A stretch of DNA of 55,435 bases from CBDUEF01 sp018063485 (GCA_037045435.1 JBAOID010000038.1:1-55435); one strand, 5' to 3'. Positions 42,082 to 51,441 are shown, numbered from the stretch's first letter. Notes: a model not told the origin generated them from the sequence alone. A program made the numbers and translations.

Positions 42082-44739
42082 GTGACAACTGACGACGCAG
42101 TAACGCCCATGATGGCGCAATATCTGGAGATCAAGGCCCGCAATCCCGGTGCCCTGTTGTTCTATCGGATGGGTGATTTTTACGAGATGTTTTTCGACGA
42201 TGCGGTTGCAGCGGCCGAAGCACTTGACATCGCCCTGACCAAGCGCGGCTTTCATCAAGGCGAACCTATTTCCATGTGCGGCGTTCCGCATCATGCGGCC
42301 GAAGGGTATCTGCTGACGCTGATCCGCAAGGGTTTTCGCGTGGCGATTGCCGAACAGATGGAAGATCCTGCGGAAGCCAGGAAACGCGGATCAAAATCGG
42401 TGGTGCGGCGCGATGTGGTGCGTCTGGTCACGCCCGGCACGCTGACCGAGGATTCATTGCTTGAGGCGCGGCGGCACAATTATCTGGCGGCCTATGCCGA
42501 GATCCGAGGGGCCTCGGCCCTGGCTTGGGTTGATATTTCGACAGGGGAGTTGCGGGTAATGCCCTGCCCCGCAGTGCGGTTGGGCCCAGAACTGGCCAGG
42601 CTTGCGCCCCGCGAGTTGTTAGTGTCCGAGATCCATGCTGTTGAGCCGGACCTGTTGGCACAGATGCCTGGCCTCGCCGTAACCCCGATTGCGCGGGGCA
42701 GTTTCAATTCCGCTGCCGCCGAACGACGGCTCTGCGATCTTTGGTCAATTCAATCTCTGGAAGCCTTTGGAGCCTTTGATCGTACCGAAGTCGCGGCCAT
42801 GGGCGCGCTGGTTGATTATCTGGATATTACGCAGCGCGGCAAACTGCCGCTTTTGCGCGCCCCTCAGCGCGAATCTGCGCTGGGATCAATGCAGATAGAT
42901 GCAGCCACGCGTCGAAATCTGGAGCTTACGCAGGCGATGTCTGGAGCCAGGGATGGGTCACTGCTGGCAACCATGGATCGGACCGCAACCGCAGCCGGCG
43001 CAAGGCTGTTGGAGCGCCGGATTTCTGCGCCATCGCGCGATTTGCAAACAATCCATGACAGGTTGGACTCTGTGCGATATCTGATCGAACATACGCCGCT
43101 TCGCTACATGTTACGCGACGAACTGCGTCGGGTGCCCGATATAGACCGCGCGCTGTCACGTCTGGCTTTGGAACGTGGCGGGCCGCGTGACCTGGCTGCG
43201 ATCCGTGCGGGCCTGATACAGGCCAGGCAGATTTCCCATCAGCTTGGCGCAGGGCCAAAGCTGTTGGAAAATGCCAGAATGGTCCTGCTTGGCCATGATC
43301 CTTTGATCGAACTTCTGCTTCAGGCTATCGCTTGTGAACCCCCCCTATTGGTGCGGGATGGCGGCTATATTGCGCCCGGTTTTGATCAAGAACTGGACAG
43401 CACCCGCGAACTGCGAGACGCGGGGCGAAGTGTTGTGGCCGCAATGCAGGCCAATTTTATCAGACAAACCGGGATTCAAAGCCTTAAGATCAAACATAAC
43501 AACGTGCTGGGTTATTTTATCGAGACGACCGCCACCCATGCCGAGCGGATGTTCGCCCCGCCGCTTTCGGAGACCTTCATCCACCGGCAAACCACCGCCA
43601 ATCAGGTGCGATTTACCACCGTGGCGCTGTCCGAGATCGAAACCAAGATCTTGAACGCAGGGAACCATGCGCTAGAGCTGGAGAAGAGGCATTTCGAGGA
43701 TTTGCGACAGGCCGTGCTGGCACAGGCTGGTCCGATCGGAGCCGCAGCGCGCGGGTTGGCCGAGATTGATGTCGCCTATGGATTTGGAGAGTTGGCCGTT
43801 GCCGAAAACTGGTCCGAGCCGAAGCTGGATGACAGTCGGGCATTTGTGGTGATCGGGGGGCGGCACCCGGTGGTCGAGCGCGCCTTGCGGATACAGGGTG
43901 GCGGGCCTTTCATCGCCAATGACTGCGCGCTAACCGAGGCGAATACCCCCGCGATCTGGTTACTGACCGGACCGAACATGGCCGGAAAATCCACCTTCCT
44001 GCGACAAAATGCTCTGATCGCTCTATTGGCGCAGGCGGGAAGTTTCGTCCCGGCCACATCGGCACATATCGGCGTGGTGAGCCAGTTGTTCAGCCGGGTT
44101 GGGGCGTCAGATGATCTGGCGCGCGGACGGTCAACCTTTATGGTTGAAATGGTGGAGACGGCGGCGATCCTCAATCAGGCGGATGATCGGGCGCTGGTGA
44201 TCCTTGATGAAATCGGGCGCGGAACGGCCACCTATGACGGCTTGTCGATTGCCTGGGCCACATTGGAACACTTGCACGGCGCGAACCGGTGCCGGGCTTT
44301 GTTTGCAACGCATTACCATGAAATGACGGCACTGGCAGATAAGTTGGCTGGCGTGGAAAACGCCACAGTTGCCGTCAAGGAATGGGATGGTGAGGTTATT
44401 TTCCTTCATGAGGTGCGCAAGGGTGCCGCCGATCGCAGCTATGGCGTGCAGGTGGCGCGGCTTGCGGGACTGCCGCAATCGGTGATCGACCGGGCCAAGG
44501 TGGTTCTGGAGGCTTTGGAATCGGGTGAGCGAGAGGGCGGTTCACGCCAAAAGACGCTGATCGACGATCTTCCGCTGTTCCGTATCGCTTCGCAAACCCA
44601 GGCCAAACCGGCGGCCAAGCAATCGTCGGTGGAAGCCCGTCTGAAAGCTGTGCTTCCGGACGAACTTACTCCGATCGAGGCGTTGAGAACTCGTTTACGA
44701 GCTGCAAGCGCTGCTGCCCAAATAGACCACAGGGTTTAG
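42082..44739 (+). CDS. mutS: DNA mismatch repair protein MutS
   Basis: This protein of about 885 residues recognises mismatches. The mismatch-reading motif FYRMGDFYEMFF is near residues 27-38. The connector, core (clamp and lever) and ATPase domains follow, with Walker A GPNMAGKST near residue 630, DEIGRGTATYDG near 709 and FATHYHEMTAL. A GTG start at 42082 behind GGGAAAG gives the N terminus MTTDDAVTPMMAQYLEIKA, matching alphaproteobacterial MutS. ATG codons further upstream lie in the GT61 start region and are unlikely. It is divergent from the GT61 gene and convergent with grpE. Confidence 0.94.
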   Translation: MTTDDAVTPMMAQYLEIKARNPGALLFYRMGDFYEMFFDDAVAAAEALDIALTKRGFHQGEPISMCGVPHHAAEGYLLTLIRKGFRVAIAEQMEDPAEARKRGSKSVVRRDVVRLVTPGTLTEDSLLEARRHNYLAAYAEIRGASALAWVDISTGELRVMPCPAVRLGPELARLAPRELLVSEIHAVEPDLLAQMPGLAVTPIARGSFNSAAAERRLCDLWSIQSLEAFGAFDRTEVAAMGALVDYLDITQRGKLPLLRAPQRESALGSMQIDAATRRNLELTQAMSGARDGSLLATMDRTATAAGARLLERRISAPSRDLQTIHDRLDSVRYLIEHTPLRYMLRDELRRVPDIDRALSRLALERGGPRDLAAIRAGLIQARQISHQLGAGPKLLENARMVLLGHDPLIELLLQAIACEPPLLVRDGGYIAPGFDQELDSTRELRDAGRSVVAAMQANFIRQTGIQSLKIKHNNVLGYFIETTATHAERMFAPPLSETFIHRQTTANQVRFTTVALSEIETKILNAGNHALELEKRHFEDLRQAVLAQAGPIGAAARGLAEIDVAYGFGELAVAENWSEPKLDDSRAFVVIGGRHPVVERALRIQGGGPFIANDCALTEANTPAIWLLTGPNMAGKSTFLRQNALIALLAQAGSFVPATSAHIGVVSQLFSRVGASDDLARGRSTFMVEMVETAAILNQADDRALVILDEIGRGTATYDGLSIAWATLEHLHGANRCRALFATHYHEMTALADKLAGVENATVAVKEWDGEVIFLHEVRKGAADRSYGVQVARLAGLPQSVIDRAKVVLEALESGEREGGSRQKTLIDDLPLFRIASQTQAKPAAKQSSVEARLKAVLPDELTPIEALRTRLRAASAAAQIDHRV

Positions 44740-44760
44740 GGTATCAGGTGCTTGAGAAGA

Positions 44761-45297
44761 TCAACCCGCAGTATTGGAAGAGACGCCAACCTGTGCCGGG
44801 CGCAACAACCGATCATGCAGGGTGAATCCTTCCAGCAAAACCTGAATGATCTGGCCCGCCTTGGTGCCTGGCAGCGGCGCTTCGAACATCGCCTGATGCA
44901 GTTGCGGGTCAAACACATCACCAATGGCCGGCGAGACTGCCTTGACGCCGTGTTTGCCCATCACATTGCTCAATTCGCGCAAGGTCAACTCAACCCCCTC
45001 GATCAAGGCGGCGGCGCTGGCGCGGGTCTCGTCACTCGCTGCATCCGTCGCGCGCTTGAGGTTGTCATAAACCGGCAACAGATCGCGGGCGAGTTTGGAG
45101 CCGCCATATTGCTCGGCCTCACGCCGATCCCGTTCTGACCGTTTGCGGCTGTTTTCGGCATCCGCCAGGGCGCGCATGAAGCGATCTTTGAATTCATCCC
45201 TTTCGACGCGCAAAGCGTCAAGCGCGTCTTCAACAATGAAATCATCGTCAAATTCCGGTAGGTCGATCGCCTCGGGTGTGGTGTTATCTTGCGTCAT
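44761..45297 (-). CDS. grpE: Nucleotide exchange factor GrpE
   Basis: This protein of about 178 residues exchanges ADP for ATP on DnaK. An N-terminal acidic coiled coil (ALRVERDEFKDRFMRALADA) leads to the conserved NSRKRSERDRREAEQYGG and ARDLLPVYDNLKRA, and the beta-wing has HGVKAVSPAIGDVFDPQLHQ and GFTLHDRLLRPAQVGV. The ATG at 45297 is chosen over one at 45324, directly after the hrcA stop, because the nine intervening codons are rare ones in this genome; the longer start is possible by coupling. It is co-transcribed with hrcA. Confidence 0.9.
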   Translation of the reverse strand: MTQDNTTPEAIDLPEFDDDFIVEDALDALRVERDEFKDRFMRALADAENSRKRSERDRREAEQYGGSKLARDLLPVYDNLKRATDAASDETRASAAALIEGVELTLRELSNVMGKHGVKAVSPAIGDVFDPQLHQAMFEAPLPGTKAGQIIQVLLEGFTLHDRLLRPAQVGVSSNTAG

Positions 45298-45324
45298 ATT
45301 CTGCCGTCCTGGTCCTGTCTTCAT

Positions 45325-46395
45325 TCAAACCTTGCCGCGCTCGGAGACAATCCGCCCGACAAGTTGCGCTGTGTAATCGACAATCGGCACCACCCGGCCA
45401 TAGTTCAGCCGGGTCGGGCCAATCACACCGACGGCACCGATAATCTTTCGATCAGAGTTCATATAGGGAGAGACAACCAGAGAGGAACCCGAAAGTGAGA
45501 AAAGTTTGTTCTCAGAGCCAATAAAGATACGCACACCCTCACCGCCTTCGGCCAATTCCAGAAACTCGGCGATATCGCGCTTGCGCTCCAGATCATCGAA
45601 CAGGCTGCGAATGCGGTCGATGTCTTGGATTGCCTGGCTTTGGTCGATCAGATTGGCTCGTCCGCGCACCAGCAATCGTTCACTGCGCTCGCCACCATCT
45701 TCCCAAAGTGCAAGTCCGCTTTCCACCAGCGCCTGGGCCAGCGAATCAATCTCTTGACGACGGCGCTGGATCTCAGAACCGACAGAGCGGCGCAGATCGG
45801 ACAGAGTCTTCCCCTCAGCCAGGGCATTCAGAAAATTGGCCGCTTCGCGCATTGAAGACGGCGTTTGGCCGGGGGGTGGCATGAAGACCCGATTTTCAAC
45901 CTGGCCGCTGGCAAAGACGAGAACCACCAGCGCGCGGTCGGGGGCAAGGCTGACGAATTCAATATGCCTGATCGGTGCCTCTTGTTTCGGAGCAAGCACC
46001 ACCGAGGCCCCGCGGGTAATTCCCGACAATGTGGCACCCACCTGATCCAGCAGTGATGTCATATCCTGATCATTCGCACCAAGACTGGCATCCATTTTCT
46101 GGCGATCATCTTCCGCAACTGCACCCACTTCCAGCAGACCATCCACAAACATGCGCAGCCCAAGCTGTGTCGGAATACGCCCCGCAGACACATGCGGACT
46201 GTCGAGCAACCCCATCAGCTCGAGATCCTGCATCACATTGCGGATGGTCGCCGCGGAAAGTGGTTCCGTCATGCTGCGGGTCAGGGTTCTGCTGCCAACC
46301 GGATCACCCGACGACAGATAACTCTCGACCACACGGCGGAACACTTCGCGGGCGCGCTTGTTCATATCAGAGAGGATATGGTTTCCGTCACTCAT
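45325..46395 (-). CDS. hrcA: Heat-inducible transcription repressor HrcA
   Basis: This 356-residue repressor binds CIRCE elements and controls chaperone genes. It has an N-terminal winged helix (MNKRAREVFRRVVESYLSSG, then DPVGSRTLTRSMTEPLSAAT and IRNVMQDLELMGLL), the SPHVSAGRIPTQLGLRMFVD motif, and a C-terminal dimerisation and GroEL-sensing region ending VGVIGPTRLNYGRVVPIVDY. The start at 46395 gives the usual length. No CIRCE palindrome was found in the 115 bp before it, so its targets lie elsewhere. grpE follows directly. Confidence 0.93.
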   Translation of the reverse strand: MSDGNHILSDMNKRAREVFRRVVESYLSSGDPVGSRTLTRSMTEPLSAATIRNVMQDLELMGLLDSPHVSAGRIPTQLGLRMFVDGLLEVGAVAEDDRQKMDASLGANDQDMTSLLDQVGATLSGITRGASVVLAPKQEAPIRHIEFVSLAPDRALVVLVFASGQVENRVFMPPPGQTPSSMREAANFLNALAEGKTLSDLRRSVGSEIQRRRQEIDSLAQALVESGLALWEDGGERSERLLVRGRANLIDQSQAIQDIDRIRSLFDDLERKRDIAEFLELAEGGEGVRIFIGSENKLFSLSGSSLVVSPYMNSDRKIIGAVGVIGPTRLNYGRVVPIVDYTAQLVGRIVSERGKV

Positions 46396-46418
46396 GGCGT
46401 GCGCCCCAAAGGATATGC

Positions 46419-46448
46419 ACTTTAGCGACGGGTATGGGGCAACGTCAA
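46419..46448 (-). promoter_or_regulatory. Candidate sigma-70 promoter for hrcA-grpE
   Basis: On the minus strand TTGACG (46448-46443) and TAAAGT (46424-46419) are separated by 18 bp. They match five and four consensus positions respectively and would start transcription about 15 bp before the hrcA ATG. This is a motif-only call. Confidence 0.35.
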
Positions 46449-46510
46449 TCGGGGTTGCATCCAATGGGCAGGACTGACTATCTGAGCCAAAGCATAAAAG
46501 GAAAGAAACA

Positions 46511-47230
46511 ATGCGCCCTTCAGGCCGGAATTTGGATGAAATGCGAACGGTGTCGATTGAAATCGACGTCATGAAACATGCCGAGGGCTCTTGTCTGATC
46601 AAGATGGGGGAAACCCATGTGCTGTGCTCGGCCACCATTGAAGACAAGGCACCACCCTTTCTGAAGAACACCGGGCTGGGCTGGGTAACGGCGGAATATG
46701 GCATGTTGCCACGCGCGACCAACAGCCGGATGCGCCGCGAGGCAGCGACTGGCAAGCAATCCGGAAGAACGCAGGAAATTCAAAGGCTTATCGGTAGATC
46801 TTTACGCGCTGGCGTGGATCGCTCTGCACTTGGAGAGCGGCAAATCGTCATTGACTGTGATGTGCTGCAAGCAGATGGCGGTACACGCTGCGCCTCGATC
46901 ACTGGAGGGTGGGTGGCGTTGCGCTTGGCAGTGAATAAATTGCTGAAATCCGGCGCTATCATCAGCGATCCGATCATCGACCATGTTGCCGCGATTTCTT
47001 CGGGGATTTACGCCGGTCAATCGGTGCTGGATCTGGACTATGTCGAGGACAGCGCTGCTGGTACCGATGGTAACTTTATCCTGACTGGTCGCGGAAGATT
47101 GATCGAGGTACAAATGTCGGCTGAGGGTGCCACTTTCTCGCGCGCCGAAATGAATGAACTGCTAGATCTGTCCGAGAGCGGGATCAAATCTTTGGTTGCA
47201 GCTCAGAAGCTGGCCTTGGGCATTTCTTGA
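46511..47230 (+). CDS. rph: Ribonuclease PH
   Basis: This 239-residue phosphorolytic exoribonuclease trims tRNA 3' ends. It has MRPSGRNLDEMRTVSIEIDV, GWVTAEYGMLPRAT, SGRTQEIQRLIGRSLRAGVD, IDCDVLQADGGTRCASITGG and the C-terminal GTDGNFILTGRGRLIEVQ. Length and motifs are standard. It is divergent from hrcA and overlaps rdgB by one base (TGATG), so rph, rdgB, ridA and hemW form one unit. Confidence 0.95.
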   Translation: MRPSGRNLDEMRTVSIEIDVMKHAEGSCLIKMGETHVLCSATIEDKAPPFLKNTGLGWVTAEYGMLPRATNSRMRREAATGKQSGRTQEIQRLIGRSLRAGVDRSALGERQIVIDCDVLQADGGTRCASITGGWVALRLAVNKLLKSGAIISDPIIDHVAAISSGIYAGQSVLDLDYVEDSAAGTDGNFILTGRGRLIEVQMSAEGATFSRAEMNELLDLSESGIKSLVAAQKLALGIS

Positions 47231-47839
47231 TGCGGAAATTCACCGGCAACAGGCTTTTGGTGGCAACGCATAACCAAGGCAAGTTGGAAGAGATTTCCAA
47301 ACTGCTGGAGGTCTATGATATCGCAGTGATGTCCTCGAAGGATTTGGGCCTGCCCGAGCCTGCAGAGACTGAAATCGAGTTTTGTTGGCAACGCCCGGAT
47401 CAAAGCCCATGCTGCCGCGCGCGCGGCTAACCTTCCGGCGCTTGCTGATGATTCCGGGATTTGTGTCGACGGATTGGCCGGCGCGCCGGGGGTTTATACG
47501 GCGGATTGGGCCGAAACGGGGAACGGTCGGGATTTTGTCGCCGCCATGACCCGAACCTGGAAAGAGCTTGAGGCGGCTTCGGCACCATATCCGCGTAAAG
47601 CGCAGTTTCGTTGCACTTTGGTGCTGGCCTGGCCAGATGGGCATGATGAGGTTTTTGAAGGCGTCATGCCGGGGGAGATCGTCTGGCCAATGCGGGGAAA
47701 TTTGGGGCATGGCTACGATCCGATTTTTCAGCCCCAGGGGTTTTCAGAGACTTTTGGCGAGATGGACCGCTGGCAAAAGAACGAAATCAGTCATCGTGCC
47801 CTGGCGTTTCGCAAATTGGTTGATGGATGTTTCAGATGA
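47230..47839 (+). pseudogene. rdgB: dITP/XTP pyrophosphatase RdgB gene with a one-base frameshift
   Basis: The first frame (ATG at 47230) reads MRKFTGNRLLVATHNQGKLE through LPEPAETEIEF and then departs from the family at TTTT (47380-47383). Skipping one T restores VGNARIKAHAAARAANLPAL, ADDSGICVDGLAG and the rest of the enzyme to the stop at 47837-47839, including GYDPIFQPQG and SHRALAF. The joined product of about 202 residues is a normal RdgB/HAM1 enzyme that removes deaminated purine nucleotides. Without the shift, translation stops at 47430. A homopolymer sequencing error is the simplest reason; a true mutation would inactivate the gene. Confidence 0.85.
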
Positions 47840-48210
47840 GGCGGATTTCTACGGGATCGCCATTCGAGTCGACAATGGGGTATAGCCGTGCCGTGATCAA
47901 GGGCGGATGGTGCTTTGTGTCCGGCGTGACTGGCTATGATTACAAGACGATGGCGATACCCAACACCATTGCCGACCAGACGAGGAATTGTTTTACGACC
48001 ATTGGGCAGGTGCTTGCCGAATCAGGTTTTGAGATGACTGATATCGTGCGAGTACAATATACGGTGGTTGACGCGGCCTTGGTTGAGCAGGTGGTCCCGG
48101 TTCTCGGCGCCGCTCTCGGAGAGATACGGCCCGCAGCAACCATGGTGATTGCCGGGTTAATTCGCCCGGAAATGCTGATCGAGATCGAAATTACGGCATT
48201 CAAAGGATAG
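47836..48210 (+). CDS. RidA family protein
   Basis: This 124-residue protein of the YjgF/YER057c/UK114 family has SRAVIKGGWCFVSGVTGYD at the N terminus and the arginine-containing C-terminal signature GEIRPAATMVIAGLIRPEML. RidA proteins hydrolyse reactive enamine/imine intermediates made by PLP enzymes. The ATGA overlap with rdgB fixes the start. It is followed 3 nt later by hemW. The ordinary RidA arginine (in IRPAAT) is present, so the enamine deaminase role is possible, though subfamilies differ. Confidence 0.82.
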   Translation: MRRISTGSPFESTMGYSRAVIKGGWCFVSGVTGYDYKTMAIPNTIADQTRNCFTTIGQVLAESGFEMTDIVRVQYTVVDAALVEQVVPVLGAALGEIRPAATMVIAGLIRPEMLIEIEITAFKG

Positions 48211-48213
48211 GTG

Positions 48214-49371
48214 ATGGAGGATTGGCAGAGCGGCGGCTTTGGGCTCTATCTGCATTGGCCATTTTGTCAGTCAAAATGCCCCTATTGTGATTTCAACAGC
48301 CACGTTGCTGGCAAGACTGATCAGAAGCGCTGGCAATCCGCATACCTGGCCGAAATTGACCGGCTCGCGAAGGACACTGCCGGGCGCGTGTTGCAAACGG
48401 TGTTTTTCGGGGGAGGCACCCCATCTCTGATGGAGCCCGATCTTGTGTCGGCAATTATCAACCGGATCCGTTCAAGTTGGCCGATGTCGAACAATCCCGA
48501 AATCACACTTGAGGCCAATCCCGGTTCGATCGAAATGGGGCGATTCCGCGGCTATCGTGACGCAGGAGTGACCCGTGTTTCGATGGGAATGCAGGCAATG
48601 AATGATGCCGATCTACGTTTGCTTGGACGTGTGCACAGCGCTGAAGAGGCACGCAAGGCGTTTGAAGTTGCTCGTCAATGCTTCGAGCGGGTCAGTTTTG
48701 ATCTGATTTATGCGCGCCAGAAACAATGCCTGTCGGAGTGGCGCAGTGAACTGAATTCTGCCTTGGATTTGGCCGTTGATCATCTGTCTTTGTATCAACT
48801 GACCATCGAGGATGGCACGGTTTTTGGCGAAAGGCACGCGCGAGGCGGTTTGAAGGGCCTGCCCGGAGAAGATCTTGCGGCAGATATGTATGAGTTGACG
48901 CAAGAAATCTGCTCTAGCCGTGGGCTGCCTGCCTATGAAGTCTCGAATCATGCCCGGCCCGGTGCGGAATCGCTGCATAATCTGATCTATTGGCGCGGCG
49001 GGGATTATGTAGGGATCGGGCCCGGTGCCCATGGCAGATTGACTTTGGGGGGCACGCGCTTCGCAACAGAAGCGCCGAAATCACCCGATTTGTGGCTGGC
49101 CCTGGTGGAATCTGGGGCTGCGGGTGAACTACCACGCACATCGCTGGCCCTGTGCGAACGAGCGGATGAATATCTGATCATGTCGCTGCGCCTGCGTGAA
49201 GGGATGGAGGTTGATCGCTATGAAGCGATGGCGGGCAGGCCGCTGGATATCACCAAAGTAGCGAATTTGAGTAGTTTGGGGCTGATTTTGAACTCAGGCA
49301 ATCGGATTGCTGCAACCGATAAAGGCCGGGTTCTGCTGAATGCCATCATTCGGGAATTGGCCGTGAATTGA
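48214..49371 (+). CDS. hemW: Radical SAM family heme chaperone HemW
   Basis: This 385-residue HemN-like protein has the radical SAM cluster CQSKCPYC in GLYLHWPFCQSKCPYCDFNS, then FFGGGTPSLMEPDL, EANPGSIEMGRF and GVTRVSMGMQAM, with a C-terminal HemN domain. The CxxxCxxC motif without the N-terminal extension of true coproporphyrinogen dehydrogenase marks it as HemW, which inserts heme into respiratory enzymes. AAAGGA lies 6 nt before the ATG at 48214; a GTG 3 nt upstream is less likely. It ends the rph-rdgB-ridA-hemW unit, followed by an IS66 remnant. Confidence 0.9.
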   Translation: MEDWQSGGFGLYLHWPFCQSKCPYCDFNSHVAGKTDQKRWQSAYLAEIDRLAKDTAGRVLQTVFFGGGTPSLMEPDLVSAIINRIRSSWPMSNNPEITLEANPGSIEMGRFRGYRDAGVTRVSMGMQAMNDADLRLLGRVHSAEEARKAFEVARQCFERVSFDLIYARQKQCLSEWRSELNSALDLAVDHLSLYQLTIEDGTVFGERHARGGLKGLPGEDLAADMYELTQEICSSRGLPAYEVSNHARPGAESLHNLIYWRGGDYVGIGPGAHGRLTLGGTRFATEAPKSPDLWLALVESGAAGELPRTSLALCERADEYLIMSLRLREGMEVDRYEAMAGRPLDITKVANLSSLGLILNSGNRIAATDKGRVLLNAIIRELAVN

Positions 49372-49417
49372 TCCAAAGCGGGTTCACTTCCTTTCGTATG
49401 CGGTAAGCCGAGTCCAT

Positions 49418-50012
49418 TCAGGCCCTGCAATTCCAAGGCACGATTGCGTCGAGCTTTGCGCTTGGCCATTGGTTGTTGGTGCGTTCCAGGGTCTAGGTGA
49501 GCCACGCCACGGGGTCGACGGCGTTCATCTTGCGGGTCTGCAAGAGCGTGGCGATGGTCGCCCATGTTCGGCTGCCGCCATCATTTCCTGCGAACAGGCT
49601 GTTCTTTCTCGTGATGGTCTGCGGCCTGATGGCGCGCTCGGCGATGTTGGAGTCGAGTTCGATCAGGCCATCGATGCGGAAGCGCTCGAAGATTTCCCGT
49701 CGGGCTATGGCATAGCGCAGGGGTCGGCCAGCTTCGATTTCCCCGATACGCGCGGCAGGGTCTTCTGCCAGAGGGAGAACAATTTGGCTATGATCGGCAC
49801 TGCGACGGCCTGACGGGCGCCGTGCGTGTTTCAGGGCTTTTCCCGCGAGCCTCGGCTTCGAGCTTCCACAGGTCGGCCATCCTCTCGACCGTGGTTGTGG
49901 CGACGCGGCTGTCACCCCGCGTAGTCGGACCGGTAGATGGGCCCGCCGCAACAGCAAAATCAATGGGACGGAAACGGCGCATTCGAAGCACCTTCACTCC
50001 GGACGGCATCAT
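49418..50012 (-). pseudogene. IS66 tnpB start fused by deletion to the tnpC C-terminal region, broken
   Basis: The tnpB start MMPSGVKV and the short IDF segment run into MADLWKLEAEARGKSPETR of TnpC. A frame change leads to FSLWQKTLPRVSGKSKLAD, another to RYAIARREIFERF, then IELDSNIAERAIRPQTITRK and NSLFAGNDGGSRTWATIATL. A TAG replaces the usual CAG codon after WLT near 49490, and translation past it gives TLERTNNQWPSAKLDAIVPW and a final stop at 49418. At least two frameshifts and one nonsense codon show that it makes no functional transposase. Confidence 0.75.
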
Positions 50013-50357
50013 GCCGAGCGCACCGCGCGCGAAATCCGGCGCAGCGCAGCCTCCTCAAGGTCGGAGCTGGACCCGGATGAAGACATCGCCCACCGCAATC
50101 TCTACCACAGATGCTGGCGAGCCCGCTGGCAGGTCTTCGTTCTGTTTGTTCAGGAAGGTTTTGCGCCAACCGAAGAGCTGCGGCGGAGAAATTCCCAACC
50201 GCCGGGCCAACGCCGAAACATTCACGTCAGGTTCGAGCGCCGCAGCCACGGCCTTGGTCTTGAAATCATCAGACCAGCGACGCCGCTCCCCGACAGGAGC
50301 ACCGTCCAGACGGCCGGCCACCGCTTTCACCAACTGAAAGCTTCCAGTCGTAGGCAT
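50009..50357 (-). pseudogene. IS66 tnpA (helix-turn-helix accessory protein) remnant, frameshifted
   Basis: The minus strand encodes RRRWSDDFKTKAVAAALEPD and VNVSALARRLGISPPQLFGW, the DNA-binding region of IS66 TnpA. After VEIAVGDVFIRV the frame is lost; a one-base shift restores SSDLEEAALRRISRAVRSA and a stop at 50009-50011, overlapping the tnpB start as ATGA. The N-terminal extent is approximate (ATG at 50357 or 50381). Confidence 0.7.
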
Positions 50358-50529
50358 AGGCGTAGAACTGGTCGTAGACATGGAACCTCGGCAGTAAATC
50401 GAAGCCAAAGGTCTATCCCACATCGCCAACGACATTAACCCACGGGATTCCCTTGCCGCTTGCTTCCCTTCCATTCACGAACACCAGGTTTTGCAGGAAA
50501 GTCGGTTTTCGTGACCACGTGTATTCGGT

Positions 50530-51441
50530 TCAGTCTGCCAGATCGCGTGGCGCCAAGGACAAAGCCCGGCAAAGCAGATCAAGGTCATCGAGACTACGGT
50601 AGGTTACCGTTAGTTTGCCGCCCTCACCGTTGCCGCCATGATCAATTCGAACGAGCATTTTCAGATTTGCGGACAGATCAGATTCAAGCGCACGCGTATC
50701 AGCATCCTTTTCCGAACCTGTACGGGTGCGGCGGGGCGACTTGTGCCTTTCTTCCGATGCCTTGCGGGCCAATGCTTCGGCCTCTCGTACGGAAAGCCCC
50801 TTATTGACAACGATCTGCGCCAACTCGCTTGGATTTGGGGTGGTAATTAATGCCCGCGCATGTCCGGCGGTCAGCTTTTGTGTCATTACCAGCGTTTGAA
50901 CATCCTCTGGCAGGGAAAGCAGGCGCAGCAAGTTGGCGATGTGACTGCGGCTGCGAGAAAGCGCCTCTGAGATTCGTTCTTGTGTATGACCGAACCTGTC
51001 CATCAATTGCTTGTAGCCAAGCGCTTCTTCTATCGCGTTGAGTTCGGCGCGCTGAATGTTCTCTATGATCGCTATTTCAAGAACTTCCGCATCGTCAAAA
51101 TCACGAATGATAACGGGAAGCTCATGAATATTTGCTATTTGTGCCGCGCGCCAACGTCGCTCGCCAGCGACGATTTCATACCTGTTTCCGCCTGGAATGG
51201 CCCGAACGATAAGTGGCTGGATAACTCCCTTTTGTCGCAGAGAGTCTGCCAATTCCTTGAGGGCGTCTGGTTGAAAATCCCTTCGGGGTTGATTTGGGTT
51301 TGGCTGGATATGTTCAATGGAAACAAGCATCTCCGATTGCCGATTGGCGATACTCTTTGGATCAAGGCCTAAATTGACATCCGCCATCAATGCCGATAGC
51401 CCGCGGCCCAAACCGCGCCGTTCAGTTTTCTTCTCGGTCAT
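50530..51441 (-). CDS. parB: Chromosome partitioning protein ParB
   Basis: This 303-residue centromere-binding protein of the parABS system begins RGLGRGLSALMAD. It contains the CTP-binding ParB box segments (PNPNQPRRDF, GERRWRAAQI, ENIQRAELNAIEEALGYKQL), the helix-turn-helix (GHTQERISEALSRSRSHIAN) and a C-terminal dimerisation region. The start overlaps the parA stop (ATGA). Two perfect parS sites are present nearby, so it probably loads on this same region. The convergent side is occupied by an IS66 remnant. Confidence 0.95.
   Translation of the reverse strand: MTEKKTERRGLGRGLSALMADVNLGLDPKSIANRQSEMLVSIEHIQPNPNQPRRDFQPDALKELADSLRQKGVIQPLIVRAIPGGNRYEIVAGERRWRAAQIANIHELPVIIRDFDDAEVLEIAIIENIQRAELNAIEEALGYKQLMDRFGHTQERISEALSRSRSHIANLLRLLSLPEDVQTLVMTQKLTAGHARALITTPNPSELAQIVVNKGLSVREAEALARKASEERHKSPRRTRTGSEKDADTRALESDLSANLKMLVRIDHGGNGEGGKLTVTYRSLDDLDLLCRALSLAPRDLAD

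Larger units (their letters stand above)
49403..50381 (-). mobile_element. Degenerate IS66-family insertion sequence with large internal deletion
   Basis: Fragments of IS66 tnpA, the first codons of tnpB and the C-terminal third of tnpC lie in order on the minus strand between the convergent hemW and parB genes. One end is placed at 49403 from GTAAGCCGAGTCC, which resembles an IS66 terminal repeat; the opposite terminal repeat was not found, and 50381 is only the far limit of the tnpA reading. The remnant is about 1 kb against about 2.5 kb for an intact element, and every reading frame is broken. Confidence 0.75.

Noticed and set aside
46396..46510. CIRCE element upstream of hrcA
   Set aside because: No TTAGCACTC-N9-GAGTGCTAA palindrome or close variant was found in the gap.
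50382..50474. Second terminal repeat of the IS66 remnant
   Set aside because: No clear reverse complement of the GTAAGCC end is present; the nearest GCCGCTTGC is too weak to use.
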